This document shows positions 6,450 through 13,519 of a stretch of DNA of 23,182 nucleotides, one piece after another. Each line of letters begins with the position of its first letter. The stretch's first letter is position 1. Below the pieces are notes generated by a model that had not been told where the DNA came from, ran no database searches, and saw only the letters and a list, made by a program, of their open reading frames with translations. Source of the DNA: Paracoccaceae bacterium (GTDB lineage Bacteria > Pseudomonadota > Alphaproteobacteria > Rhodobacterales > Rhodobacteraceae); contig SKUV01000020.1 in NCBI GenBank assembly GCA_007129775.1, positions 1 through 23,182 of the forward strand. Direction: 5' to 3'. The position numbers and the translations under genes were made by a program.

Positions 6450-8021
6450 ATGAGCGGCGAAATCACCTATGACAGCGCCCACGAGGCCGAAGTGATCGAG
6501 GGCGAGGCCCCCGACGTTCAGGCGCCGCAGGGCCTAAAGGGCGGCGACGGCATGGGATGCCATGCCGGTGCCGCCGAGATGAAGCGCGCGGCCGAGGCCG
6601 CCGGCAAATCGGAAATCCTGGAGCAATACGCCAGGGATTACCCGATGGGCCCCCACGATCAGCCGCAAAGCATGTGCCCGGCCTTCGGGTCCCTGCGCGT
6701 CGGCCTCCGGATGCGGCGCGTCGGCACGATCCTGTCGGGCAGCGCCTGCTGCGTCTACGGCCTGACCTTCGTGAGCCATTTCTACGGCGCGCGCCGGTCG
6801 GTCGGCTATGTGCCGTTCAATTCCGAAACGCTGGTGACGGGCAAGCTGTTCGAGGATATCCGCGAGGCTGTCCACGACATGGCCGACCCGGCGCAATACG
6901 ACGCCATCGTCGTCACCAACCTCTGCGTGCCCACGGCCAGCGGCGTGCCGCTGCGACTGCTGCCCACCGAGATTAACGGTGTGCGGATCGTCGGCATCGA
7001 CGTGCCGGGCTTCGGCGTGCCCACCCATGCCGAGGCCAAGGACGTGCTGGCGGGCGCGATGCTCAACTACGCCCGGGCCGAGGCAGAGGCCGGCCCCGTG
7101 CCGCGCCCCGCGCAGGGCACCGATGACCGCCCGAGCGTCGCGCTGATGGGCGAGATGTTCCCGGCCGATCCGATGATGATCGGCGCGATGCTGGCGCCCA
7201 TGGGGCTGGCCGCAGGGCCGGTCGTGCCCTGCCGCGAATGGCGCGAGCTTTACGCCGCACTCGATTGCGGTGTGGCCGCGGCGATCCACCCGTTCTATTC
7301 CGCTGCAATGCGCGAATTCACCGCCGCGGGCCGTCCGATCGTCGGCTCCGCGCCGGTGGGGCTGGATGGCACGGCCGACTGGCTGGCGAATATCGGCGCG
7401 GCCTTCGGTGTGCCCGCGGCGCAGGTCGCGGCGGCGCAGAACGCCTTTATTCCCGCGATCAAGGGCGCGCTGGCGGCCACGCCGGTCAAGGGCACGATCA
7501 CGCTGTCGGGCTATGAAGGCTCCGAATTGCTGGTGGCGCGCCTGCTGATCGAGAGCGGCGCCGAGGTGCCCTATGTCGGCACCGCCTGCCACCGCACCGA
7601 ACAATCCCGCGCCGACCGCGAATGGCTGGAGGCGCGCGGCGTCACCGTGAAATACCGCGCCAGCCTCGAAGACGATTGCGCGGCGATGGAGGCGATCCGC
7701 CCCGATCTGGCCATCGGCACCACCCCCGTGGTGCAGAAGGGCAAGGAGCTGGGCATCCCCAGCCTCTATTTCACCAACCTCATATCGGCGCGTCCGCTGA
7801 TGGGGCCGGCCGGGGCCGGCAGCCTGCAGGAAGTCGTCAACGCGGCCATGGCCAACAAGGACCGCATGGCCCACATGCGCGAATTCTTCGAAGGCGTGGG
7901 CACGGGCGAGACCGCCGGTGTCTGGGAGGGCGATCCGAACGTGCAGCCGCAGTTCCGCGCGCTCCATCAGAAGAAACTCGACAAGGCCGCGCGCGCGGCC
8001 AAAGCGGCGGAGATGATCTGA
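6450..8021 (+). CDS. bchY: Chlorophyllide a reductase subunit BchY
   Basis: BchY is the NifD-like half of the catalytic BchYZ component of chlorophyllide a oxidoreductase. Likely cluster cysteines are C76 (QPQSMCPAFGSLR), one of C100/C101 (SGSACCVYGLTFVSHFYGARR) and the cysteine in NLCVPTASG, all in the first 170 residues as in the family. The C-terminal half carries GYEGSELLVARLLIESGAEVPYVG-type Rossmann structure. It is 523 residues. The ATG follows GGAGGG (6438-6443). A 36-base gap separates it from bchX, and its TGA overlaps the bchZ ATG by one base (TGATG). Confidence 0.96.
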   Translation: MSGEITYDSAHEAEVIEGEAPDVQAPQGLKGGDGMGCHAGAAEMKRAAEAAGKSEILEQYARDYPMGPHDQPQSMCPAFGSLRVGLRMRRVGTILSGSACCVYGLTFVSHFYGARRSVGYVPFNSETLVTGKLFEDIREAVHDMADPAQYDAIVVTNLCVPTASGVPLRLLPTEINGVRIVGIDVPGFGVPTHAEAKDVLAGAMLNYARAEAEAGPVPRPAQGTDDRPSVALMGEMFPADPMMIGAMLAPMGLAAGPVVPCREWRELYAALDCGVAAAIHPFYSAAMREFTAAGRPIVGSAPVGLDGTADWLANIGAAFGVPAAQVAAAQNAFIPAIKGALAATPVKGTITLSGYEGSELLVARLLIESGAEVPYVGTACHRTEQSRADREWLEARGVTVKYRASLEDDCAAMEAIRPDLAIGTTPVVQKGKELGIPSLYFTNLISARPLMGPAGAGSLQEVVNAAMANKDRMAHMREFFEGVGTGETAGVWEGDPNVQPQFRALHQKKLDKAARAAKAAEMI

Positions 8022-9502
8022 TGCTTGTGCAGGATCACGATCGCGCCGGCGGCTACTGGGGGGCGGTTTACGCCTTCACCGCCGTCAAGGGTCTGCAGGT
8101 CGTCATCGACGGGCCGGTGGGTTGCGAAAACCTGCCGGTGACCAGCGTGCTGCATTATACCGATGCGCTGCCCCCGCATGAATTGCCCATCGTCGTCACC
8201 GGCCTGTCCGAAGACGAGATGGGCGCGGGCACCGAAGACGCGATGAAACGGGCCTGGGAAACGCTCGATCCCGCACTGCCCTCTGTCGTCGTCACCGGAT
8301 CGATCGCCGAGATGATCGGCGGCGGCGTGACCCCGCAGGGAACCTCGATCCAGCGCTTCCTGCCGCGCACCATCGACGAGGATCAGTGGGAAAGCGCCGA
8401 CCGCGCCATGACATGGCTTTTCACGGAATTCGGCATGACAAAAGGCCGGATGCCGAAGGAGGCCAAGCGCCCCGAGGGCGCCAGGCCGCGCGTGAACATC
8501 CTCGGGCCGATGTATGGCGTGTTCAACATGCCGTCCGATCTGGCCGAGATCCGGCGTCTGGTCGAAGGCATCGGCGCCGAGATCAACATGGTCATGCCGC
8601 TGGGCGCGCATCTGGCGGACATGAACAAGCTGGTCAACGCCGACGTGAATGTCGTGATGTATCGCGAATTCGGCCGCGGCCTCGCCGAGGTTCTGGGCAA
8701 GCCCTATCTGCAGGCGCCCATCGGCATCGAGTCGACCACGAAATTCCTGCGCGCGCTGGGCGAGATGCTGGGGCTGGACCCGGAGCCCTTCATCGCGCGC
8801 GAGAAACATTCGACGATCAAGCCGGTCTGGGACCTGTGGCGCTCGGTCACGCAGGATTTCTTCGCCACGGCCTCTTTCGCCATCGTTGCCAACGAAACCT
8901 ACGCCCGCGGCGTGCGCCATTTCATGGAGGCCGATCTGGGCCTGCCCTGCGCCTTTGCCGTGGCCCGGGTGCGCGGCAAGAAGACGAACAATCAGGAAGT
9001 GCGCGCGCTGATGCATTCCAAACGCCCGCTGGTGGTCTTCGGGTCGATCAACGAAAAGATGTATATGGCCGAAATGGCCGCGGGCCACGGGCCGCGCCCG
9101 TCCTTCATTCCCGCATCCTTTCCCGGCGCCGCGATCCGGCGCGCCACGGGCACGCCCTTCATGGGTTATGCCGGCGCGACCTACCTGCTGCAGGAAGTGT
9201 GCAACGCGCTGTTCGACGCGCTCTTTCACATCCTGCCGCTGGCCAGCCAGATGGACGCGGCCGAGGCCACGCCGACCACGCTGCGCCGCGATTTCCCTTG
9301 GGACGAGGATGCACAGCGCCTGCTCGACAAGATCGTGGCCGAACACCCGATCCTGACCCGCATTTCCGCCGCGAAATCCCTGCGTGACGCCGCCGAAGAG
9401 GCCGCGCTCCGGCAGGGGGCAGAACGCGTGGTGGTCGAAGTCGTCGCGGCGCTCGCGCCCGGCGCGATGGAACGAAGCAAAACGGAGGGAGAAAAGCAAT
9501 GA
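8021..9502 (+). CDS. bchZ: Chlorophyllide a reductase subunit BchZ
   Basis: BchZ is the NifK-like partner of BchY. The N-terminus shows VIDGPVGCENLPVTSVLHYTDALPPHELPIV with a conserved cluster cysteine, C35. A nitrogenase-like region PRVNILGPMYGVFNMPSDLAEIRRL follows near residue 160, and the C-terminus has LRDAAEEAA, a PCP_red-like light-independent reductase tail. It is 493 residues, normal length. The start at 8021 is fixed by the TGATG overlap with bchY and the family-like MLVQDHDRAGGYWGAVYAFTA. Its last codons contain the ribosome site of pufQ (GGAGGG) and its stop overlaps the pufQ ATG. Puf promoter elements in related species lie inside this gene, but I could not point to one here. Confidence 0.96.
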   Translation: MLVQDHDRAGGYWGAVYAFTAVKGLQVVIDGPVGCENLPVTSVLHYTDALPPHELPIVVTGLSEDEMGAGTEDAMKRAWETLDPALPSVVVTGSIAEMIGGGVTPQGTSIQRFLPRTIDEDQWESADRAMTWLFTEFGMTKGRMPKEAKRPEGARPRVNILGPMYGVFNMPSDLAEIRRLVEGIGAEINMVMPLGAHLADMNKLVNADVNVVMYREFGRGLAEVLGKPYLQAPIGIESTTKFLRALGEMLGLDPEPFIAREKHSTIKPVWDLWRSVTQDFFATASFAIVANETYARGVRHFMEADLGLPCAFAVARVRGKKTNNQEVRALMHSKRPLVVFGSINEKMYMAEMAAGHGPRPSFIPASFPGAAIRRATGTPFMGYAGATYLLQEVCNALFDALFHILPLASQMDAAEATPTTLRRDFPWDEDAQRLLDKIVAEHPILTRISAAKSLRDAAEEAALRQGAERVVVEVVAALAPGAMERSKTEGEKQ

Positions 9503-9720
9503 GCGACCATGCAACGGACGCACCGCTGGCGCGGCCTTCGCGGAATTCGAAAGCCGAATTCCGCGTCTACTTCGCCCTCATCTTTCTGGCGACGCTGCCG
9601 CTTGCGGTGTTGACCTGGGCGCTGTCGATGCTGCGCCAGGGGCGGCTGCCCGCCAAGGGGCCGGTGGCCCGTGCCTGGAGTCAGGCGCGGATCATCACGC
9701 CGAGGATTTTCTCGGCCTGA
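9499..9720 (+). CDS. pufQ: PufQ, bacteriochlorophyll-related small membrane protein
   Basis: PufQ is a small membrane protein needed for normal bacteriochlorophyll levels and assembly of the photosynthetic complexes in Rhodobacter; its exact biochemical role is not settled. The 73-residue product has a polar N-terminus, one hydrophobic helix at about residues 24-44 (YFALIFLATLPLAVLTWALS) and a basic C-terminal tail ending QARIITPRIFSA, typical of the family. The ATG overlaps the bchZ stop (ATGA), so it is probably translated by coupling. It is followed by 159 non-coding bases before pufB. Confidence 0.93.
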   Translation: MSDHATDAPLARPSRNSKAEFRVYFALIFLATLPLAVLTWALSMLRQGRLPAKGPVARAWSQARIITPRIFSA

Positions 9721-9773
9721 GGGCCGGGCAGGAACATCCCCGAGGCCGGCACGGCCGACGGGAAATCGAGATT

Positions 9774-9797
9774 CGCCCCTCCCCCCCCGGTGGGGCG
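9774..9797 (+). other. Hairpin with C-run in the pufQ-pufB leader
   Basis: CGCCCC (9774-9779) can pair with GGGGCG (9792-9797) around a loop that contains eight consecutive C residues (9781-9788). It sits between pufQ and pufB, where related operons have RNA processing sites. Function is not known; the C-run is also prone to length change or sequencing error. Confidence 0.4.
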
Positions 9798-9879
9798 GAT
9801 GAAGCCGGCAGGGCGTGGTGTTCTGTCGGAGCCCGGCCGCGGGGTGCGCGGCATCGGTCAAACGATCCGGAGGATTAAT

Positions 9880-10029
9880 ATGGCTGATAAATCCGACCTG
9901 TCCTTCACAGGTCTCACCGACGAGCAGGCGCAGGAACTGCACTCGGTCTACATGAGCGGGCTCTACCTGTTCACGGCAGTCGCCGTTGTGGCGCACCTGG
10001 CGACGTACATCTGGCGCCCGTGGTTCTGA
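9880..10029 (+). CDS. pufB: LH1 antenna beta subunit PufB
   Basis: PufB is the beta polypeptide of the core light-harvesting complex LH1. The 49-residue protein has a polar cytoplasmic N-terminus (MADKSDLSFTGLTDEQAQELHSVY), one transmembrane helix, the bacteriochlorophyll-ligating H39 in VVAHLATYIWRPWF, and the second conserved histidine H21. The C-terminal IWRPWF is diagnostic. The ATG has an excellent ribosome site (CCGGAGGA, 9868-9875), fitting the high expression expected. It stands 13 bases before pufA. Confidence 0.97.
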   Translation: MADKSDLSFTGLTDEQAQELHSVYMSGLYLFTAVAVVAHLATYIWRPWF

Positions 10030-10042
10030 GGAGGATCGAGAC

Positions 10043-10201
10043 ATGCAGAAGTTCTACAAGATCTGGCTGATCTTCGATCCGCGCCGCGTGTTCGTCGCGC
10101 AGGGCGTTTTCCTGTTCCTGCTGGCCGTGATGATCCACCTGGTGGTTCTGAGCAACGGCCTGAACTGGTTCGAAGCCGCCGCGGCTCGCGGCGGAATGTA
10201 A
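10043..10201 (+). CDS. pufA: LH1 antenna alpha subunit PufA
   Basis: PufA is the alpha polypeptide of LH1. The 52-residue protein begins MQKFYKIWLIFDPRRVFVAQG, the standard alpha N-terminus, followed by one transmembrane helix with the bacteriochlorophyll ligand H32 (AVMIHLVVLS) and NWFEAAAARGGM. The ribosome site GAGGAG lies at the end of pufB. C-terminal processing is common in this family but cannot be judged here. Stable hairpins follow directly after the stop. Confidence 0.97.
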   Translation: MQKFYKIWLIFDPRRVFVAQGVFLFLLAVMIHLVVLSNGLNWFEAAAARGGM

Positions 10202-10204
10202 GGT

Positions 10205-10228
10205 GCGGGCGCGCCTCGGGCGCGCCGC
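10205..10228 (+). other. pufA-pufL intercistronic hairpin 1
   Basis: GGCGCGCC at 10208-10215 pairs with the same self-complementary sequence at 10219-10226 around a TCG loop, extended by two more pairs past a one-base bulge. It stands 6 bases after the pufA stop. In Rhodobacter such hairpins protect the pufBA transcript from 3' decay and give LH1 excess over reaction centre; I infer the same here. Confidence 0.75.
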
Positions 10229-10250
10229 GTGTCGGACCAGACCCACCATC

Positions 10251-10284
10251 GCCGCGGGCGGCGGCATCGCCCTTCGCCCGCGGC
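10251..10284 (+). other. pufA-pufL intercistronic hairpin 2
   Basis: GCCGCGGGCG (10251-10260) and CGCCCGCGGC (10275-10284) form a perfect 10-bp stem with a 14-base loop. No T-run follows, which fits an mRNA stabiliser or a partial terminator rather than a full stop before pufL. Confidence 0.75.
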
Positions 10285-10385
10285 CATTGAAAAGACGCAT
10301 GACGACAGACGGCTGAGGCCCCGGCGGGAAACCGCCAAGAACACCTGGTTCGGGCGGCAAGGCCGCCACTAGCGGAGTGAGACGC

Positions 10386-11270
10386 ATGGCATTGCTGAGT
10401 TTCGAACGAAAATATCGCGTCCGCGGAGGGACGCTCATCGGCGGGAACCTGTTCGATTTCTGGATCGGCCCGCTTTACGTCGGTTTCTTCGGGGTCACCA
10501 CGTTGTTCTTTTCCGTGCTCGGCACGGTTCTGATCTTCTGGGGCGCGGCCCAGGGTCCGACATGGAACCCCTGGCTGATCAACATCGCGCCGCCTGATCT
10601 GAGCTATGGCCTCGGCATGGCGCCGCTCAACGAGGGCGGGCTGTGGCAGATCATCACCATCTGCGCCATCGGGGCCTTCGTGTCATGGGCCCTGCGCGAG
10701 GTGGAAATCTGCCGCAAGCTCGGGATGGGCTATCACGTGCCCGTGGCCTTCGGCTTTGCGATCTTCGCCTATGTCACCCTCGTCGTGATCCGGCCCGTGC
10801 TGATGGGGGCCTGGGGGCACGCCTTTCCCTACGGCATCTTCAGCCACCTCGACTGGGTGTCGAACGTGGGCTATGCCTATCTGCACTTCCACTACAACCC
10901 GGCGCATATGCTGGCGGTGACGTTCTTCTTCACCACCACGCTGGCGCTGGCGCTGCATGGCGCGCTGATCCTGTCGGCCGCCAACCCCGAAAAGGGTGAG
11001 GAAGCCAAGACCCCCGACCACGAAGACACGTTCTTCCGCGATTTCATCGGCTACTCGGTGGGCACGCTGGGCATTCACCGCCTCGGCCTGCTGCTGGCGC
11101 TGAACGCGGGCTTCTGGTCGGCGATCTGCATCGTGATTTCCGGGCCCGTCTGGACGCAGGGCTGGCCTGAGTGGTGGAACTGGTGGCTCGACCTGCCGAT
11201 CTGGCCCGCAGGAGACGAGGTCTCCGGGCGCGCGGCGATGGGCGCGGCGGCCATCCAAAGGGGGTACTGA
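10386..11270 (+). CDS. pufL: Photosynthetic reaction centre L subunit PufL
   Basis: PufL is one of the two core membrane subunits binding the bacteriochlorophylls, bacteriopheophytins and quinones of the type II reaction centre. It starts MALLSFERKYRVRGGTLIGGNLFDFWIGPLYVGFFG and has five transmembrane helices. Chlorophyll and iron ligands are visible in YLHFHYNPAHML, LALHGALILSA and LGIHRLGLL. The ATG at 10386 is preceded by TAGCGGAGTGAGACGC; a GTG three codons earlier is less likely. It is 294 residues; I recall about 282 for Rhodobacter L, so the C-terminal part after DLPIW is about a dozen residues longer. The stop is 3 bases before pufM. Confidence 0.97.
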   Translation: MALLSFERKYRVRGGTLIGGNLFDFWIGPLYVGFFGVTTLFFSVLGTVLIFWGAAQGPTWNPWLINIAPPDLSYGLGMAPLNEGGLWQIITICAIGAFVSWALREVEICRKLGMGYHVPVAFGFAIFAYVTLVVIRPVLMGAWGHAFPYGIFSHLDWVSNVGYAYLHFHYNPAHMLAVTFFFTTTLALALHGALILSAANPEKGEEAKTPDHEDTFFRDFIGYSVGTLGIHRLGLLLALNAGFWSAICIVISGPVWTQGWPEWWNWWLDLPIWPAGDEVSGRAAMGAAAIQRGY

Positions 11271-11273
11271 TCC

Positions 11274-12251
11274 ATGTATCGGCCTGAATATCAGAACATC
11301 TTTACTCAGGTTCAGGTGCGTGGCGCGCCCGAATGGGGGATGGATAACGAAAACCAGCTGATGGAAGAGCGGATCGGCAAACCTGGCTTTTCCAACCTGC
11401 TTGGCTGGCTCGGCAATGCCCAGCTCGGCCCGCTCTATCTGGGCTGGCTCGGCATGATCAGCCTGACCACGGGTCTTTTGTGGTTCGTGATCGTGGGGCT
11501 GAACATGCTGTCCCATGTGAACTGGTCGATCGCGGAGTTCATCCGCCAGCTGTTCTGGCTGGCGCTGGAGCCGCCGAGCCCCGAATACGGGCTGCGGATG
11601 CCGCCGCTCAACGATGGCGGCTGGTATATCATCTCCAGCCTGTTCCTGCTGATCTCGGTGATGACATGGTGGGCGCGCTCCTACGCGCTCGCGGCGCATC
11701 ACAAGATGGGCAAGCATGTCGCCTGGGCCTTTCTGGCGGCGATCTGGCTCTTTCTGGTGCTGGGTCTCTTCCGTCCGATCCTGATGGGGTCGTGGTCCGA
11801 GGCGGTGCCCTATGGCATCTTCCCGCACCTTGACTGGACGACGGCCTTCTCGATCCGCTACGGCAACCTCTACTACAATCCCTTCCACGCGCTTTCGATC
11901 GTGTTCCTTTACGGCTCGGTGCTTCTGTTCGCGATGCACGGCGCCACGATCCTCGCGGTTTCCCGCTTCGGCGGCGACCGGGAGCTGGAGCAGATCTACG
12001 ACCGCGGCACCGCCTCGGAGCGCGCGGCGCTGTTCTGGCGCTGGACCATGGGCTTCAACGCCACGATGGAGGGGATACACCGCTGGGCCTGGTGGTTTGC
12101 GGTGCTCACCCCGATCACGGGCGGCATCGGTATCCTGCTGACGGGCACGGTCGTCGACAACTGGTATATCTGGGCCGTCGAGCGCGGATTTGCCCCACCC
12201 TATGATGGCGCCTACGGATACGAGGCCTATCAGACCATGGGAGGTCAGTGA
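11274..12251 (+). CDS. pufM: Photosynthetic reaction centre M subunit PufM
   Basis: PufM pairs with L in the reaction-centre core and binds the primary quinone. It begins MYRPEYQNIFTQVQVRGAPEWGMD, has five transmembrane helices, and shows the conserved NLYYNPFHALSIVFLYGSVLLFAMHGATILAVSRFGGDRE and MEGIHRWAWWFAVLTPITGG stretches that carry chlorophyll and iron ligands (His/Glu). It is 325 residues and ends AYQTMGGQ; C-terminal extension beyond that of pufX-bearing Rhodobacter species is usual in operons with pufC, where M contacts the cytochrome. Its TGA overlaps the pufC ATG by one base. Confidence 0.97.
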   Translation: MYRPEYQNIFTQVQVRGAPEWGMDNENQLMEERIGKPGFSNLLGWLGNAQLGPLYLGWLGMISLTTGLLWFVIVGLNMLSHVNWSIAEFIRQLFWLALEPPSPEYGLRMPPLNDGGWYIISSLFLLISVMTWWARSYALAAHHKMGKHVAWAFLAAIWLFLVLGLFRPILMGSWSEAVPYGIFPHLDWTTAFSIRYGNLYYNPFHALSIVFLYGSVLLFAMHGATILAVSRFGGDRELEQIYDRGTASERAALFWRWTMGFNATMEGIHRWAWWFAVLTPITGGIGILLTGTVVDNWYIWAVERGFAPPYDGAYGYEAYQTMGGQ

Positions 12252-13348
12252 TGTTTCCGAAATGGTTTGACAAATGGAACCGCGACAACCCGCGCGATCT
12301 CTACGGCCCCGCCATTCTGGTGGGGGTCGCCGGGGGAGCCGTGGTTGTGGCGGCGGGGCTGGTGTCCTTCGGGCAGCCCTTCGCCACGGAGAGCATGCAG
12401 ACCGGCCCGCGCGGCACGGGGATGCATGTGACCCGCTTCCAGTCGGCGGTGAACACGCCCGATCCGACCATCGCGGAGTATTTCACGATGGCCGCCGTTC
12501 CGCCGCTCGACGACGCCGAGCGGGCGGGGGATGTGATCGAGGGTGCAGAGCCGCTCCTTGCCGATCTGTCGGTCGAGAACTACGAGCGGCTGATCGAGGC
12601 GATGCGGGTCTGGACCGGCATCCCGGACCTGCTGACACCGGGCGAGGAAAACTACCAGACGGTGGTCGCCCGCAGCATGATCCAGATGACGCAGGAGCTC
12701 AACGAAGGCTGGGGGGCGCATACCAACAACAACCCCGACAGCGGCAATGTGGGCGTCAACTGCTACACCTGCCACCGCGGCGAACAGGTGCCCAACAACG
12801 TCTGGTTCAAGCTCGGCCCGGTGAACGCCAATGCCGCGGGTTGGTCGGCGAACCAGAACCGCGCCACGGTGCAGAGCCAGTTCACCGCGCTGCCGTCGGA
12901 TGCGCTCGAGAAATATCTGCTCGAGAACAATCCGATCAACGTGCACGATCTGGATGCGCGAGTGCCCCGGGACATGGCCAATCCGGCCACGATTCAGGAT
13001 ACCTACCGGACGTATTCGCTGATGAACTACTTCTCGAATTCGCTCGCCGTGAATTGCGTCTTCTGCCACAATAGCCGGGCTTTCTATGACCCGTCGCAGA
13101 ACACGCCCCAGTGGGCCAATGCCTCGCTCGGCATCCTGATGGTGCAGGAGATCAACAACGACTGGCTTGTGCCGATCACCGATGTCTTTCCCGAGCACCG
13201 CCTCGGGCCGGTCTTCGGTGATGTCGCCAAGGTCGCCTGCGCCACCTGCCACCAGGGCTATCAACAGCCGCTGGAGGGGATGGACATGATCAGCGACTGG
13301 CCGGAACTCGCCACCACGGGCGAGCCCGTCTACGCGACCGCGGACTAG
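12251..13348 (+). CDS. pufC: Reaction-centre cytochrome c subunit PufC, triheme form
   Basis: PufC sits on the periplasmic face of the reaction centre and reduces the photo-oxidised special pair. The 365-residue protein has only three haem sites: CYTCH (C171-H175), CVFCH (C269-H273) and CATCH (C330-H334). Most PufC proteins have four; the place of the first haem, usually after a WV-P-xxGC motif, here reads RVWTGIPDLLTPGEENYQ with no cysteine. The N-terminus has one hydrophobic segment (residues 20-40, AILVGVAGGAVVVAAGLVSF) and no lipobox cysteine, so it is probably held by an uncleaved membrane helix. Both traits are known for Rhodovulum sulfidophilum. I use ATG 12251, which overlaps the pufM stop; GTG 12248 is an alternative. 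It is the last puf gene; no pufX follows. Confidence 0.95.
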   Translation: MFPKWFDKWNRDNPRDLYGPAILVGVAGGAVVVAAGLVSFGQPFATESMQTGPRGTGMHVTRFQSAVNTPDPTIAEYFTMAAVPPLDDAERAGDVIEGAEPLLADLSVENYERLIEAMRVWTGIPDLLTPGEENYQTVVARSMIQMTQELNEGWGAHTNNNPDSGNVGVNCYTCHRGEQVPNNVWFKLGPVNANAAGWSANQNRATVQSQFTALPSDALEKYLLENNPINVHDLDARVPRDMANPATIQDTYRTYSLMNYFSNSLAVNCVFCHNSRAFYDPSQNTPQWANASLGILMVQEINNDWLVPITDVFPEHRLGPVFGDVAKVACATCHQGYQQPLEGMDMISDWPELATTGEPVYATAD

Positions 13349-13352
13349 GGGC

Positions 13353-13375
13353 GGGGCGGTGCATAATGCCGCCCC
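13353..13375 (+). other. Hairpin after pufC
   Basis: GGGGCGG (13353-13359) and CCGCCCC (13369-13375) form a 7-bp stem four bases after the pufC stop, with no T-run. It is probably a 3' mRNA stabiliser of the puf transcript. Confidence 0.55.
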
Positions 13376-13459
13376 CCTCACGGGGTTCGGACCCTTAGCC
13401 CGGTCCGATCTGCGGGGTCTCCACACCCCGGTTCCCTTCCTGCTGGCTACAGGAACCTT

Positions 13460-13497
13460 GCACCGTGCCGGGCACCCCCCGCGCACGGTGCCTTTTC
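13460..13497 (+). terminator. Terminator of the puf operon, upstream of dxs
   Basis: GCACCGTGC (13460-13468) and GCACGGTGC (13483-13491) form a perfect 9-bp stem with a 14-base loop, followed by CTTTTC. It lies between pufC and dxs and would stop, or partly stop, the superoperon. A separate 16-bp palindrome starts in its T-run. Confidence 0.7.
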
Positions 13498-13509
13498 ATC
13501 GCGATGAAA
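13494..13509. promoter_or_regulatory. 16-bp palindrome before dxs
   Basis: TTTCATCGCGATGAAA is a perfect palindrome 10 bases upstream of the dxs ATG. It directly precedes the ribosome site AAAGGATG. It could be an operator or an mRNA hairpin controlling dxs; I do not recognise the binding protein. Confidence 0.4.
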
Positions 13510-13519
13510 GGATGCTGCC

